DNA of 54,080 bases, from contig NZ_NPJI01000106.1 in the NCBI RefSeq assembly GCF_002251435.1, positions 1 through 54,080 of the forward strand. Direction: 5' to 3'. Below, piece by piece: positions 46,371 to 54,080 of the stretch; the first letter of the stretch is position 1, and the number at the start of each line of letters is the position of its first letter. Made by a program: the position numbers and the translations under genes. The stretch comes from Prevotella sp. P2-180 (GTDB taxonomy: Bacteria > Bacteroidota > Bacteroidia > Bacteroidales > Bacteroidaceae). Below the pieces are notes generated by a model. The model did no database searches and was not told the DNA's origin. It worked only from the letters and a program-made list of their open reading frames with translations.

Positions 46371-47111
46371 TTATTTCTTCCAGAAGTCCCAGCTGGCAAA
46401 AGCCTGCAGCAGCAGCATTTCCAGTCCGTTTTTAGTTTGTGCCCCATATTCCTCACCTTTTTTCATAAACAGAGTGGTGTCAGGGTTGTATATGAGGTCG
46501 TAGAGTATAGTTTTGCTGTCCATGGCCTCGTATGGCAGTTCAGGACATTCGTCAGTGTGTGGATACATTCCGCATGGAGTGCAGTTGACGATTACGTTGT
46601 ATTCCTTAACCACATCCGGTGTCACATCTTTGTATTGTATGGTACCCGGCCTGTCATACCTGCTGACAAACAACGTTTCCAGCCCTAGGCTTTTCAGTCC
46701 GTACTGAATAGCCTTTGAAGCCCCACCCGTTCCGAGAATAAGGGCTTTTTTATGGTCTTTCTCTATCATGGGCTGTATGCTTTGTGTGAATCCGATCAAG
46801 TCAGAGTTATAGCCTTTCAGAAGAATCCGTTTTTCAGTTCTTTCAATCTTAATCACATTTACAGCACCAATGGCCCTTGCTTCCGGACTGAGAATATCGA
46901 TGTACGGTATTACTTTTTCCTTGTATGGAATAGTGACGTTCAGCCCTTTGAGTTCAGGATTAGTCTCCACTACTTCCATAAAGTCGTCAATGGTTGGTAT
47001 CTCAAAGTTTTCGTAAACAGCGTCAATGTTCTCGTCAGCAAACTTCTGGTTGAAGTAGCTGATTGAGAACGAGTGTCCCAAGGGGTATCCTATCAGTCCG
47101 TATTTATCCAT
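46371..47111 (-). CDS. aroE: Shikimate dehydrogenase
   Basis: 246 residues, slightly shorter than E. coli AroE (272). It reduces 3-dehydroshikimate with NADPH in aromatic amino acid synthesis. Substrate-binding motifs are GYPLGHSFSISYFN and LNVTIPYKEKV (catalytic Lys), the NADP-binding loop is GTGGASKAI, and NSDLIGF is the conserved Asp region. It follows menG by 25 nt. Confidence 0.95.
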   Translation of the reverse strand: MDKYGLIGYPLGHSFSISYFNQKFADENIDAVYENFEIPTIDDFMEVVETNPELKGLNVTIPYKEKVIPYIDILSPEARAIGAVNVIKIERTEKRILLKGYNSDLIGFTQSIQPMIEKDHKKALILGTGGASKAIQYGLKSLGLETLFVSRYDRPGTIQYKDVTPDVVKEYNVIVNCTPCGMYPHTDECPELPYEAMDSKTILYDLIYNPDTTLFMKKGEEYGAQTKNGLEMLLLQAFASWDFWKK

Positions 47112-47136
47112 TGTGTAAACGTTTTATTGTATTATA

Positions 47137-47871
47137 TTATTTTGTTGCCATATAAAGAGTGCATATGCCGAAAGTCAGTCTTCTGAACTTGGTTTCCCTG
47201 AATCCGGCCCTTTGCAGTATGTCCATCATTGTTTCTCCCTGTGGGAAAGCCTCGATGGTTGCAGTGAGGTATGAGTACGCCTTGTTGTCTTTTGATATCA
47301 TTCTTCCCCAAGCGGGCAAGACTGTGTGTGAGTAGATGTTAAACAAGGTTTTCATTGGATTCCTTGCAGGTTGTGTAAGTTCTATCACGCAGAGGTGTCC
47401 CCCCGGTTTTATCACTCTGCACATTTCCTTTAGCCCTTTGTCGAGGTTTGGGAAATTCCTTATTCCGAAGGCTGCGGTACAAGCGTCGAAAGTATTGTCT
47501 TGGAAAGTAAGGTTCATGCAGTCTTCCTTTTTGAATGATATGACATGCTGTAGGTTTTCCTTTTCCACCTTTTGCCTTCCGATGTTCATCATTCCTTCCG
47601 ATATGTCGGCTCCCACGAGTTTTTGTGGTTGTAGTTTTTTGGCCGCAAGAATGGCGAAGTCGCCCGTTCCTGTAGCCACGTCAAGAATGGTCTTGGGCTT
47701 ATATTGTCCCAAGGCTTCGATGGCAGTGTTTCTCCATCCTTTGTCTATGTTCCACGACAGCCGGTGGTTTAGCAGGTCGTATGTTGGAGCGATGCTGTCA
47801 AACATCATTTCCACCTGTTTTCCCTTTTCTCCTTGGTTGTCGTAGGGCATTATTTTCTCCTGTTTATACAT
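47137..47871 (-). CDS. menG: Demethylmenaquinone methyltransferase
   Basis: 244 residues from ATG 47871 ([11 protein letters not shown]). The longer frame to 47895 is excluded because it overlaps the -7 element at 47893-47900. It methylates demethylmenaquinone with S-adenosylmethionine, the last step of menaquinone synthesis, which feeds anaerobic respiration. Motif I is [12 protein letters not shown], followed by GADISEGMM and AFGIRNF. It is the first gene of the long run menG-aroE-purM-prfA-pyrF-lpx-miaA-PBP1A-GH2. Confidence 0.95.
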   Translation of the reverse strand: MYKQEKIMPYDNQGEKGKQVEMMFDSIAPTYDLLNHRLSWNIDKGWRNTAIEALGQYKPKTILDVATGTGDFAILAAKKLQPQKLVGADISEGMMNIGRQKVEKENLQHVISFKKEDCMNLTFQDNTFDACTAAFGIRNFPNLDKGLKEMCRVIKPGGHLCVIELTQPARNPMKTLFNIYSHTVLPAWGRMISKDNKAYSYLTATIEAFPQGETMMDILQRAGFRETKFRRLTFGICTLYMATK

Positions 47872-47892
47872 ACAATATTGCAATATCAGCCG

Positions 47893-47923
47893 CAAAGGTA
47901 GTAAAAGTTGTGGTAATTACAAA
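47893..47923 (-). promoter_or_regulatory. Promoter of the menG-to-GH2 gene run
   Basis: On the minus strand TTTG (47923-47920) and TACCTTTG (47900-47893) with a 19-bp spacer. Start of transcription would be about 47886, about 15 nt before the ATG at 47871. Confidence 0.75.
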
Positions 47924-47977
47924 ATTATTTCATGTTTTTTATTGAAATAGAAGTCAATAAATATCACTTTTAGACAT

Positions 47978-48022
47978 AGAAAAAGCGCGGTTCACTTGCT
48001 TTTTTCCAGTGAACTGCGCTTT
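47978..48022 (-). terminator. Intrinsic terminator overlapping the trmB stop codon
   Basis: On the minus strand aaagcgcagttcact (48022-48008) pairs with agtgaaccgcgcttt (47996-47982) with one mismatch, then ttttctatg. The TGA of trmB (47994-47992) lies within the second arm, so ribosomes finishing trmB would disturb the hairpin. Confidence 0.8.
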
Positions 48023-48765
48023 GTGCGTTTATAGCTGCGGTATTCGTCGAGTGGTATTTCCACTTCCGACTCCTCCAGTTTTGTGTCTTTTGGGAGTTGG
48101 AATTTCATGTATTTTATGTTCAGTCCCCTTTCTATCCACTGTGCCTCGTAATAAGTTTTTATGTCGAGTATTTTCTTTGTGTCCTGGTCTATGCCGTCGG
48201 TGTGATAGAGGTCGTCGGTACGGAAGAGCACCGGCAGTTTGTTATGGTCAGCCATCAACGATGTATAGGTGTAGAGGAAGTTGCTGTCGGTTTTGAGATG
48301 CACTATGCCTCCATCTGCAAGAAAGTGTCTGTATCTTTCCATGAAGAAAGTGCTTGTGAGCCTCTTCCTTGGGTTTTTCATCTGCGGGTCGCTGAAGGTG
48401 AGCCATATTTCCTCCACCTCTCCTTCCTCGAAGAATCTGTCGATAATCTCGATATTTGTTCTGAGGAAAGCCACGTTTTTCAGGTTTTCCTCCATAGCCT
48501 GTTTTGCGCCCGCATGCATTCTAGCGCCTTTTATGTCCACTCCGATGAAGTTGACGTCGGGGAAGAGCTTGGCCAGTCCTACGGTGTATTCACCCTTGCC
48601 GCATCCGAGTTCGAGCACTATGGGGTTGTCGTTATGGAAATAGCCGCTTCGCCATGATCCTTTCATGGCGAAGGGCTTATTGTCGGTCATGGCTGAATAT
48701 GGAAACTGGAACACGTTGGTAAACGTTTCCATCTCAGCGAATTTCTGTAGTTTACCTTTTGACAT
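47992..48765 (-). CDS. trmB: tRNA (guanine-N7-)-methyltransferase
   Basis: 257 residues. It makes m7G46 in tRNA with S-adenosylmethionine. Motif I is [11 protein letters not shown] (about 52-62), [12 protein letters not shown] binds the cofactor, and [13 protein letters not shown] is the family's catalytic/RNA-binding stretch. A basic C-terminal tail ([13 protein letters not shown]) is encoded within a terminator hairpin. The start codon directly follows the ftnA stop with no gap. Confidence 0.96.
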   Translation of the reverse strand: MSKGKLQKFAEMETFTNVFQFPYSAMTDNKPFAMKGSWRSGYFHNDNPIVLELGCGKGEYTVGLAKLFPDVNFIGVDIKGARMHAGAKQAMEENLKNVAFLRTNIEIIDRFFEEGEVEEIWLTFSDPQMKNPRKRLTSTFFMERYRHFLADGGIVHLKTDSNFLYTYTSLMADHNKLPVLFRTDDLYHTDGIDQDTKKILDIKTYYEAQWIERGLNIKYMKFQLPKDTKLEESEVEIPLDEYRSYKRTKRSSLEKSK

Positions 48766-49284
48766 TTATTTGCCTGATAATGGTGAAGCCTGGGTGTAGG
48801 TACGTGCTCCGAGTTCCTTGTCGAGCATGTAGAGTCCGTATCCGTTGTCCTTTATCATCTTCAGGTTGTCGATGATGTTCTGTGCGTTTTCCTCTTCTTC
48901 CACCTGTTCGTCGATAAACCATTTCAGCATGCTTGAAGTGGCATAGTCCTTTTCCTGCTCGCTCAGCGCCATGAGGTTGTTTATCAGCGATGTCACTTTT
49001 TGCTCGTGTGCGAGAGTGCTTTCGAGCACGTCGAGAAGGTTGTTCCACTGTGTAGGCACTTCTTCAATGGCCTTGAGGTCCACCTTTCCGGCTCTGGAGA
49101 TGATATAGTTGAAAAGTATCTTTGCATGGTCTTGTTCTTCCTGGAACTGAACCTCAAACCACTTTCCAAAACCCGGTTTTCCGTTTGCGTGACACCAAGC
49201 TGCCATCGACAGGTACAGGTATGCCGACCACATCTCGGCATTGATTTGGGCGTTGATAGCCTCTTCTACTTTTTTGTTTAACAT
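48766..49284 (-). CDS. ftnA: Non-heme ferritin
   Basis: 172 residues, a 24-mer iron-storage protein. The ferroxidase ligands match E. coli FtnA numbering: E17, E50, H53, E94, Q127 and E130. It stores iron and limits Fenton chemistry. It sits between ilvE (31-nt gap) and trmB (no gap) on the same strand; no separate promoter was recognised in the 31-nt gap. Confidence 0.96.
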   Translation of the reverse strand: MLNKKVEEAINAQINAEMWSAYLYLSMAAWCHANGKPGFGKWFEVQFQEEQDHAKILFNYIISRAGKVDLKAIEEVPTQWNNLLDVLESTLAHEQKVTSLINNLMALSEQEKDYATSSMLKWFIDEQVEEEENAQNIIDNLKMIKDNGYGLYMLDKELGARTYTQASPLSGK

Positions 49285-49315
49285 AGCTGTTTTAATTTAT
49301 GATTATTAAATGAAT

Positions 49316-50332
49316 TTATTCAATCACCACCTTTGTCCATCCGTGTTTGTCTTCTTCAGTGCCGTACTGTATTCCTCTGAGCAGGTTGTAGAGTTTTTCG
49401 CTCACAGGTCCCGGCTTGTCACCAAACACATAGCTCTTACCGGTCTCCACGTCGTCTATGCGTGATATTGGCGAGATGACGGCAGCCGTTCCGCATGCTC
49501 CGGCTTCCTCGAATGTCTCGAGTTCCTCTTCCGGTATGTGTCTCTGTTCCACGGTCATTCCGAGGTCTTCTGCCAGTTGCATCAGCGACTTGTTGGTGAT
49601 GGAAGGCAGTATGCTAGTCGACTTGGGAGTGACGTAGGTATTGTTTTTTATACCGAAGAAGTTGGCGGCCCCGGCCTCGTCGATATATTTCTTTTCCTTT
49701 GCGTCGAGGTAGAACTCGCAAGCGTATCCCAGGTCGTGTGCTTTTTTGTTGGCCAGCAGCGATGCAGCATAGTTGCCGCCCACTTTGTATATGCCGGTGC
49801 CGAGAGGGGCAGAGCGGTCGTGGTCTCTGATTATCACGTAAGGGTTGGCGTAGAAGCCGCCTTTGAAGTAAGGTCCTACTGGTGTGACGAAAATCAGGAA
49901 CAGATATTCGTTGGCGGGATGAACCCCCACCTGTGCCCCTGTTCCGACGAGCAGCGGCCTGATATATAGTGTTGCTCCGCTTTCGTAAGTTGGAATCCAT
50001 TCTTGGTTCAAGGTCACTACTTTTCTCACCATTTCCTCAAACAGTTCAGTGGGCAGTTCGGGCATGAGAATTCCCCTGCAAGTGCTTTGCAGTCTCTTTG
50101 CGTTTTCGTCCATTCTGAACACCCTGACCTTTCCGTCCGGGCATCTGTAGGCTTTGAGGCCTTCGAAAGCCTCTTGTCCGTAGTGCAGACAAGTGGCGGC
50201 CATGTGCATGTTGATGTACTCATCGGAGCAAATTTCTATTTCGCCCCATTTTCCGTTGCGGTAATAGCAGCGTACGTTGTAGTCGGTTTTCATATAACCG
50301 AACGAAAGGCTTGACCAATTCAAATCTTTCAT
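49316..50332 (-). CDS. ilvE: Branched-chain amino acid aminotransferase
   Basis: 338 residues, class IV PLP enzyme. It interconverts Leu, Ile and Val with their keto acids using glutamate. The PLP lysine is K183 in TGIYKVGGNYAAS; YIDEAGAANFFG and SITNKSLMQLAEDLG are family motifs. It is first in an operon with ftnA and trmB, behind a promoter at 50400-50430 with a leader of about 60 nt, in which I see no leader peptide of repeated branched-chain codons. Confidence 0.96.
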   Translation of the reverse strand: MKDLNWSSLSFGYMKTDYNVRCYYRNGKWGEIEICSDEYINMHMAATCLHYGQEAFEGLKAYRCPDGKVRVFRMDENAKRLQSTCRGILMPELPTELFEEMVRKVVTLNQEWIPTYESGATLYIRPLLVGTGAQVGVHPANEYLFLIFVTPVGPYFKGGFYANPYVIIRDHDRSAPLGTGIYKVGGNYAASLLANKKAHDLGYACEFYLDAKEKKYIDEAGAANFFGIKNNTYVTPKSTSILPSITNKSLMQLAEDLGMTVEQRHIPEEELETFEEAGACGTAAVISPISRIDDVETGKSYVFGDKPGPVSEKLYNLLRGIQYGTEEDKHGWTKVVIE

Positions 50333-50399
50333 AGTGTTTATATTTAATGTTGTTGTATTCCTTCTTTTGTAGTTTTTTGTTATTGTCTCAATATCGTTG

Positions 50400-50430
50400 C
50401 AAAATTACGAAGAATTATTTTAATCTGCAA
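50400..50430 (-). promoter_or_regulatory. Promoter of ilvE-ftnA-trmB
   Basis: On the minus strand TTG (50430-50428) and TAATTTTG (50407-50400) with a 20-bp spacer, about 65 nt before the ilvE start. It lies immediately beyond the end of xseB. Confidence 0.65.
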
Positions 50431-50448
50431 TATTTTTTGCGATTTTTT

Positions 50449-50646
50449 TCATTCTTCGCAGTTCTTTAGTACATTCTTCACCTCATTGTCGGCCTTGGTG
50501 AGCTTGTCTTTACATATTTTAATAAGAGTTTGGGCTCTTTTCAGTTCTGCTCCGAGCATGTCGATGTCGAGTTCGTTGTTCTCCATCTTTCTTACTATGG
50601 CCTCGAGTTCCCTCATGGCCTGTTCGTATTTCAATTCTTTTTCCAT
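50449..50646 (-). CDS. xseB: Exodeoxyribonuclease VII small subunit
   Basis: 65 residues, the normal length for XseB. It is a helical hairpin (KYEQAMRELEAIVRKMENNELDIDML...ALIKICKD-type pattern) that binds the C-terminal helices of XseA. It lies 17 nt after xseA, the expected neighbour. Confidence 0.93.
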   Translation of the reverse strand: MEKELKYEQAMRELEAIVRKMENNELDIDMLGAELKRAQTLIKICKDKLTKADNEVKNVLKNCEE

Positions 50647-50663
50647 GTTTTTTTGTTCTTGGT

Positions 50664-51986
50664 TTATAATGTTGGGTGAGTTTCAAGAGATATTATTCTC
50701 GAACTTATGGTACCTTTTTCGAGTCTTGTCACGATAGTGTCTCCCTCTTTGGCGTCCTTTGGGTCTCTCAGCGCCTTTCCTCCTATGGTAGTGATGCTGT
50801 ATCCTCTTTTCAGCAGCCTTTTCGGGTCGAGCAGGTCTGCCTGTTTTTCGAGTGTCTGTAGTCTCATCTGTTGCGTTTGCAGCAAGTGTCGTGCCGCGAT
50901 GGCGGTTTTTTCCTCCATGTGTGCCACTCGTCTTGCGGCGTTGGCAATGGTTATGGCGGTATGCTTTTCAAGCTGTCCTGCGAGCATTGCTATTCTTGCT
51001 TCGTGCCTTGTCCTGAGTGCGATGTATCTTGCAGGTATTCCTTCGGTTATTCTTGCCAACCGTTTTTTCTCGTTTTCCAGTATCGAGGCGGTCAGAGCCG
51101 CGAGCCGTTGCCTTGCCTCGTCTATTCTGTTGTCCACGGCGTGTAGGTTGTCCACGAGCAGTGCTGCCGCAGCCGTTGGTGTTTTCACCCTTGTGTGCGA
51201 AACGATGTCGAGCACGCACTCGTCTCTTTCGTGTCCTATGCCGGTGATGACGGGCAGTGGGAAGTTTGCCACGTTTTCCGCCAGTTCGAGGGTGTCGAAT
51301 CCAGCCATGTCGCTTGTTGCCCCTCCTCCTCTTATTATCACCACGCAGTCAAATTCCTCATATCTTTCGTTTATGTCGTTGAGTGCTTTTATGATGCTTT
51401 TCTCTATGCCTTCTCCCTGCATCACGGCATGGAACAGGGTGGTGGAGAAGTGGTAGTGGTAGGGGTTGTTGTGTAGCTGGTCGATAAAGTCGCCGTATCC
51501 TGCTGCCGTAGGGCTTGACACCACGGCAATGCGTTGTGTAAACAGTGGCATACTGAGTTGTCTGTTCAGGTCAATCACACCCTCTTTTTTCAGCTGTTGG
51601 ATTATCTCCATCCTTCTCCTCGCGATGTCGCCGAGCGTGAAAGTCGGGTCGATATTGTTCACTATCCATGAAAATCCGTAAGCTTCATGAAACTGTGCAT
51701 ACACCTCCACGAGTATTTTCATTCCGGCAGCGAGCCGTTGACCCGTTGTTTGCTCGAAATACGGTTTCATGGCGGTCCAAGTCTGTCTCCAGCATTTAGC
51801 CGAAGCCCTTGCTGTTGGAGTGTTGTATTTCGGGTCTTTCTCAATGAGTTCGATGAAGCAGTGTCCGGCGTTCTCCCTTAGTTCCGCTATTTCAGCCTTC
51901 ACCCAGTATGTTCTTGGCATGCCGAGTTCTATGGTCTTTCTCACAAGGTAGTTGAGTTCGTATAGTGAAAGAGGTGTTGTTTTCAT
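50664..51986 (-). CDS. xseA: Exodeoxyribonuclease VII large subunit
   Basis: 440 residues. An N-terminal OB fold (about 1-100, YWVKAEIAELRENAGHCFIEL) binds single-stranded DNA. The catalytic core (about 130-320) contains IAVVSSPTAAGYGDF, VVIIRGGGATSDMAGFD and ITGIGHERDECVLD. A long helical region near the C-terminus binds XseB. The enzyme degrades single-stranded DNA from both ends. Its start overlaps the S8 protease stop (ATGA at 51983-51986), and xseB follows. Confidence 0.96.
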   Translation of the reverse strand: MKTTPLSLYELNYLVRKTIELGMPRTYWVKAEIAELRENAGHCFIELIEKDPKYNTPTARASAKCWRQTWTAMKPYFEQTTGQRLAAGMKILVEVYAQFHEAYGFSWIVNNIDPTFTLGDIARRRMEIIQQLKKEGVIDLNRQLSMPLFTQRIAVVSSPTAAGYGDFIDQLHNNPYHYHFSTTLFHAVMQGEGIEKSIIKALNDINERYEEFDCVVIIRGGGATSDMAGFDTLELAENVANFPLPVITGIGHERDECVLDIVSHTRVKTPTAAAALLVDNLHAVDNRIDEARQRLAALTASILENEKKRLARITEGIPARYIALRTRHEARIAMLAGQLEKHTAITIANAARRVAHMEEKTAIAARHLLQTQQMRLQTLEKQADLLDPKRLLKRGYSITTIGGKALRDPKDAKEGDTIVTRLEKGTISSRIISLETHPTL

Positions 51987-53383
51987 TGTCTTAATGCTTT
52001 TTCAAAGTCAGGCACTCCGTAACCGTAGATGTTGTCGGGGTGGCAGTAGTTGTTTGCCGACTGTCTTACGATGTCCATTATCTGTTTTGCGTTTTTTTCA
52101 GGCCTTGCCTGCCATAGGCACGCTATGAGTCCGCACACGATGGGAGTTGAGAACGATGTTCCCATGTCTTCTATCACCGTTCCTCTTGCCGAGATGAGTG
52201 TTGCAGGGCTTCCTATTGCCATCACGTCTGGTTTTATTCTTCCGTCCTGTGTCGGTCCGATGCCGCTGAAAGGTGCGTTTTGCAGGGTGGCTGTGAGAGC
52301 CCCCACGGTGATGATGTTTTCCGCGTCGGCGGGGAAGGTGATTTTCTTCCATGGTCCCATGCCGTAGTTGCCGGCGCTGTTGACGAGTATTATGCCTTTT
52401 TCGGCGAGCATCGATGCGGTACGTGATATCAGTGTGGTCTTTCCGTCCATTTCGTGGTAGTGGTGGTCGCCGTAGTGGTTGTCGTATTCGTTGTATCCCA
52501 AGCTGCTGCTTATGATGTCCACTCCCACCGAGTCGGCAAACTCCGCCGCCATTGCCCAGTAGTCTTCTTCCACCGGCTGTTCCGTCTGTTGGTCTTCACA
52601 TCTTAGCAGCCAGTACGACGCGTCGGGCGCTGTGCCGATATATACCGTTGGAGCGTTCATGGCCATGGTGGAAAGCACCTTTGTGCCGTGGTCTGTCTCG
52701 TTGTAAATGTCTGTAGACCTTGGAAACACGAAGTCCCTTGCCCCCGTCACCTTCACGTTTTTGAAAGCGCTGAGTCTGTCTACGTTGGCAAATCCGCCGT
52801 CGAGCACCGCAATGGTCATTCCCTTTCCTCTGAATCCCCTCTCATGCAGTTTTTCTCCGTTCATCAGGTGAATCTGGATGAAGGCCGATCCGTATGCCAC
52901 GTTTTTCAGTGAGTCCCATGAAGAGAATCCGCCTTTTATCTTTTTCCTTTTTACGTTAGGAGTGATGGAGTCGGGCGATGTCCATACTCTTTTGCAGTCG
53001 CTTACAAACTCCATTTTCCTTATTTTCTCAACAGCCGTGGTGTCGGTGAGGTTTACCACCACCGTATTGTTCCATTTGCTCGTTCCCAGGAGTGTGATTT
53101 CTTCAGTGGAAGCCAATATGGCCCTGACATTATTTCTGTTTACGGGCAGGTCTGTAGAGTCTAAAGGCAGGTTTTGTTTCCTTCGTCTGTCTATGGCCTT
53201 TTGCGATAGAAACTGCTTAGGTTTGTCTATCGAGAATCCGCATCCCTTTTTATCTTTCAGTGTCACCCTGTATGTATAGCATTTCTTTCCTGGAAATTTT
53301 TTCAAGGGCACGCTAATGTTTTGGCCAGCCCATGACACGGCTGCCGTCATTACGATACATAATATGGTGACAATACGCTTCAT
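51983..53383 (-). CDS. Secreted S8 (subtilisin-like) serine peptidase
   Basis: 466 residues from ATG 53383 (MKRIVTILC). The longer frame to 53416 is excluded because it overlaps the -7 element at 53414-53421. A signal peptide (cleavage near SWAG-Q21) exports it. A propeptide-like region (about 21-165) precedes the peptidase domain with D195 (AVLDGGF), H232 (DHGTKVLS), oxyanion N339 (NSAGN) and S410 (GTSFSTP). Substrates are unknown. There is no obvious C-terminal sorting domain. It heads an operon with xseA and xseB, a pairing that is positional rather than functional as far as can be seen. Confidence 0.93.
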   Translation of the reverse strand: MKRIVTILCIVMTAAVSWAGQNISVPLKKFPGKKCYTYRVTLKDKKGCGFSIDKPKQFLSQKAIDRRRKQNLPLDSTDLPVNRNNVRAILASTEEITLLGTSKWNNTVVVNLTDTTAVEKIRKMEFVSDCKRVWTSPDSITPNVKRKKIKGGFSSWDSLKNVAYGSAFIQIHLMNGEKLHERGFRGKGMTIAVLDGGFANVDRLSAFKNVKVTGARDFVFPRSTDIYNETDHGTKVLSTMAMNAPTVYIGTAPDASYWLLRCEDQQTEQPVEEDYWAMAAEFADSVGVDIISSSLGYNEYDNHYGDHHYHEMDGKTTLISRTASMLAEKGIILVNSAGNYGMGPWKKITFPADAENIITVGALTATLQNAPFSGIGPTQDGRIKPDVMAIGSPATLISARGTVIEDMGTSFSTPIVCGLIACLWQARPEKNAKQIMDIVRQSANNYCHPDNIYGYGVPDFEKALRQ

Positions 53384-53413
53384 AGTTTGATTTTGTTTTT
53401 GTCTAAATTTCTG

Positions 53414-53445
53414 CAAAGGTACATTATAATTTTTATATCTCCAAA
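53414..53445 (-). promoter_or_regulatory. Promoter of S8 peptidase-xseA-xseB
   Basis: On the minus strand TTTG (53445-53442) and TACCTTTG (53421-53414) with a 20-bp spacer. The predicted start is about 53407, about 25 nt before the ATG at 53383. Confidence 0.75.
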
Positions 53446-53476
53446 TTTATCATCCCTTTTTTTGTATGAGAGAAAT

Positions 53477-53508
53477 AAAAACGAAAAAGCCCAATCTCAC
53501 GACTGGGC
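53477..53508 (-). terminator. Intrinsic terminator downstream of the cobalamin riboswitch
   Basis: gcccagtc-gtga-gattgggc on the minus strand (53508-53489) forms an 8-bp stem with one wobble and a GNRA-type loop, followed by tttttcgttttt. It lies about 145 nt beyond the riboswitch and just before the S8 promoter, so the riboswitch transcript should end here. Confidence 0.8.
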
Positions 53509-53650
53509 AATTTCTACAATAAAACTTTATATAATAAATACACGTACGGTTCATGTTACGGCATATAACACGAACAGTCCACGGGTAATGTCTGGCATAG
53601 CTTGGATATAATCCGGCTATTTTGTTGTTTAAGTTTGCTTCCCAACCTTA

Positions 53651-53870
53651 CACCGAGGATGTTCTGCTGAAAGAGTTGTCGATGGGGCAGGTCTTCTGAC
53701 TTCGTTCCGTCCGCAAGCCCCTTCCCGCCTTCCTCTACTTAAGAAATTATAAGTAGTGTACTGTGGCAGTGGTATGCTGCTTGCGAATGATAAAGGAACT
53801 TACAGCTGCGGGACAGTTGGGGATTTTCACCTCATTCCCTTTTAATCGCTGTTATGCGAACCTCATTCTG
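53651..53870 (-). ncRNA. Cobalamin riboswitch
   Basis: On the minus strand the conserved core appears in order: aaaagggaatgaggtgaaaa, then an aactgtcccgcagctgtaa block, then ccactgcc, then ggaaggcgggaagg, and finally the B12 box aagtcagaagacctgcc (53702-53686). Sequences near both ends (gaggttc, gaac-atc-ctc) can pair as P1. This class binds adenosyl- or other cobalamins and usually controls B12 transport or B12-independent isoenzymes. No gene of normal size follows before the terminator at 53477-53508, so the regulated target is not evident. Confidence 0.9.
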
Positions 53871-53873
53871 CTG

Positions 53874-53881
53874 CAAAGGTA
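53874..53881 (-). promoter_or_regulatory. -7 element of the riboswitch transcript
   Basis: TACCTTTG followed by GCAG on the minus strand. A TTTG lies only 12 bp upstream, and no well-placed -33 is seen. Transcription would start near 53867, at the first base of the aptamer. Confidence 0.55.
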
Positions 53882-53962
53882 CGATAAAAAATCCAAACCG
53901 TATCTCCCGTTCATGGTTTTTCTTCTTCCTTTTGCATTATTTAACGTAATGCCATTCTTTGA

Positions 53963-53996
53963 AAATTAAAAATTAAAGAATTAAAGAATTAAAGAA
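53963..53996. repeat. AT-rich repeat, reverse complement of the left-edge family
   Basis: Repeated attaaaga units; read on the minus strand they give ttctttaattctttaatt, the same word family as the duplicated repeat at 168-256. Confidence 0.6.
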
Positions 53997-53999
53997 ACT

Positions 54000-54045
54000 G
54001 CGCCATAGAAGGGTCAGAGAAAACTCTCTGACCCTTCTATGGCGC
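54000..54045. terminator. Perfect 21-bp hairpin, possible bidirectional terminator
   Basis: gcgccatagaagggtcagaga (as two arms, 54000-54020 and 54025-54045) is a perfect 21-bp inverted repeat with an aaac loop. No U-run follows on the plus strand, and only a T-rich repeat follows on the minus strand. It could end transcription of a gene to the right of the window or be a small palindromic element. Confidence 0.45.
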
Positions 54046-54080
54046 TTGCAGACTCCAACTGTTATTGAAATATTATATAC

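Noticed and set aside
50707..51456. 249-codon open frame antisense to xseA
   Set aside because: xseA is intact on the minus strand; this frame is Ser/Cys-rich shadow sequence.
53387..53611. 74-codon plus-strand frame over the terminator and riboswitch end
   Set aside because: It crosses the S8 promoter, the terminator and the riboswitch 3' region, all on the other strand, and shows no coding signal.

Overview
The window looks like a chromosomal segment of a Bacteroidales bacterium, most likely a Prevotella-type genome. Supporting signs are the sigma-ABfr promoters (-7 TAnnTTTG with a TTTG/TTG element about 20 bp upstream), the lpxC-fabZ gene fusion, a reverse rubrerythrin, a BY-kinase with its PHP phosphatase, menaquinone synthesis, and AT-rich 'ctttaattttttaattc' intergenic repeats. 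No rRNA, tRNA, insertion sequence, prophage or CRISPR array was found.

Plus-strand half (388-28583). It opens with an ABC-F ATPase overlapping an M13 metallopeptidase. After a terminator and a strong promoter comes a tightly packed five-gene phosphosignalling operon (4534-13062): a multi-zinc-ribbon protein, a membrane-anchored Ser/Thr kinase, a 1105-residue zinc-ribbon AAA+ protein with four CbbX-like domains, a zinc-ribbon FHA protein and a PP2C phosphatase. This is the best candidate here for a poorly described system: writer, eraser, reader and AAA+ remodeler are encoded together with no evident secretion or substrate gene. Next are metA (with the Glu111 of acetyl-CoA-type enzymes) and an rlhA-type U32 gene fused in frame to a complete lipoprotein/membrane/zinc-ribbon protein. 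Convergent recQ is divergent from an AraC-type regulator, an M49 dipeptidyl peptidase and an AlkD-like gene. Then come a Fur-family regulator, purA, hisS, a CE12 esterase carrying a truncated CE8 pectin methylesterase remnant, a reverse rubrerythrin and a beta-helix lipoprotein.

Minus-strand half (28604-53383). An exopolysaccharide block (Wza-like lipoprotein, Wzc-like tyrosine autokinase with a Tyr-rich tandem-repeat tail, PHP phosphatase, helix-hairpin-helix protein) sits downstream of a long co-oriented run: menG, aroE, purM, prfA, a 48-codon small ORF, pyrF, lpxD, lpxC-fabZ, lpxA, miaA, PBP1A and a GH2 glycosidase, ending in a strong terminator at 33758-33806. Upstream of that are ilvE-ftnA-trmB (closed by a terminator overlapping the trmB stop) and an S8 protease-xseA-xseB operon.

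The right edge (53384-54080) has no protein gene of normal size. It holds the S8 promoter, an intrinsic terminator, a well-formed cobalamin riboswitch on the minus strand with its own -7 element and no recognisable target gene, AT-rich repeats and a perfect 21-bp hairpin. The left edge (1-387) holds nested inverted repeats, a duplicated 38-bp AT-rich repeat and the ABC-F promoter. Start codons were moved from the longest possible ORF for several genes where a promoter element or a family-typical N-terminus excludes the longer form.
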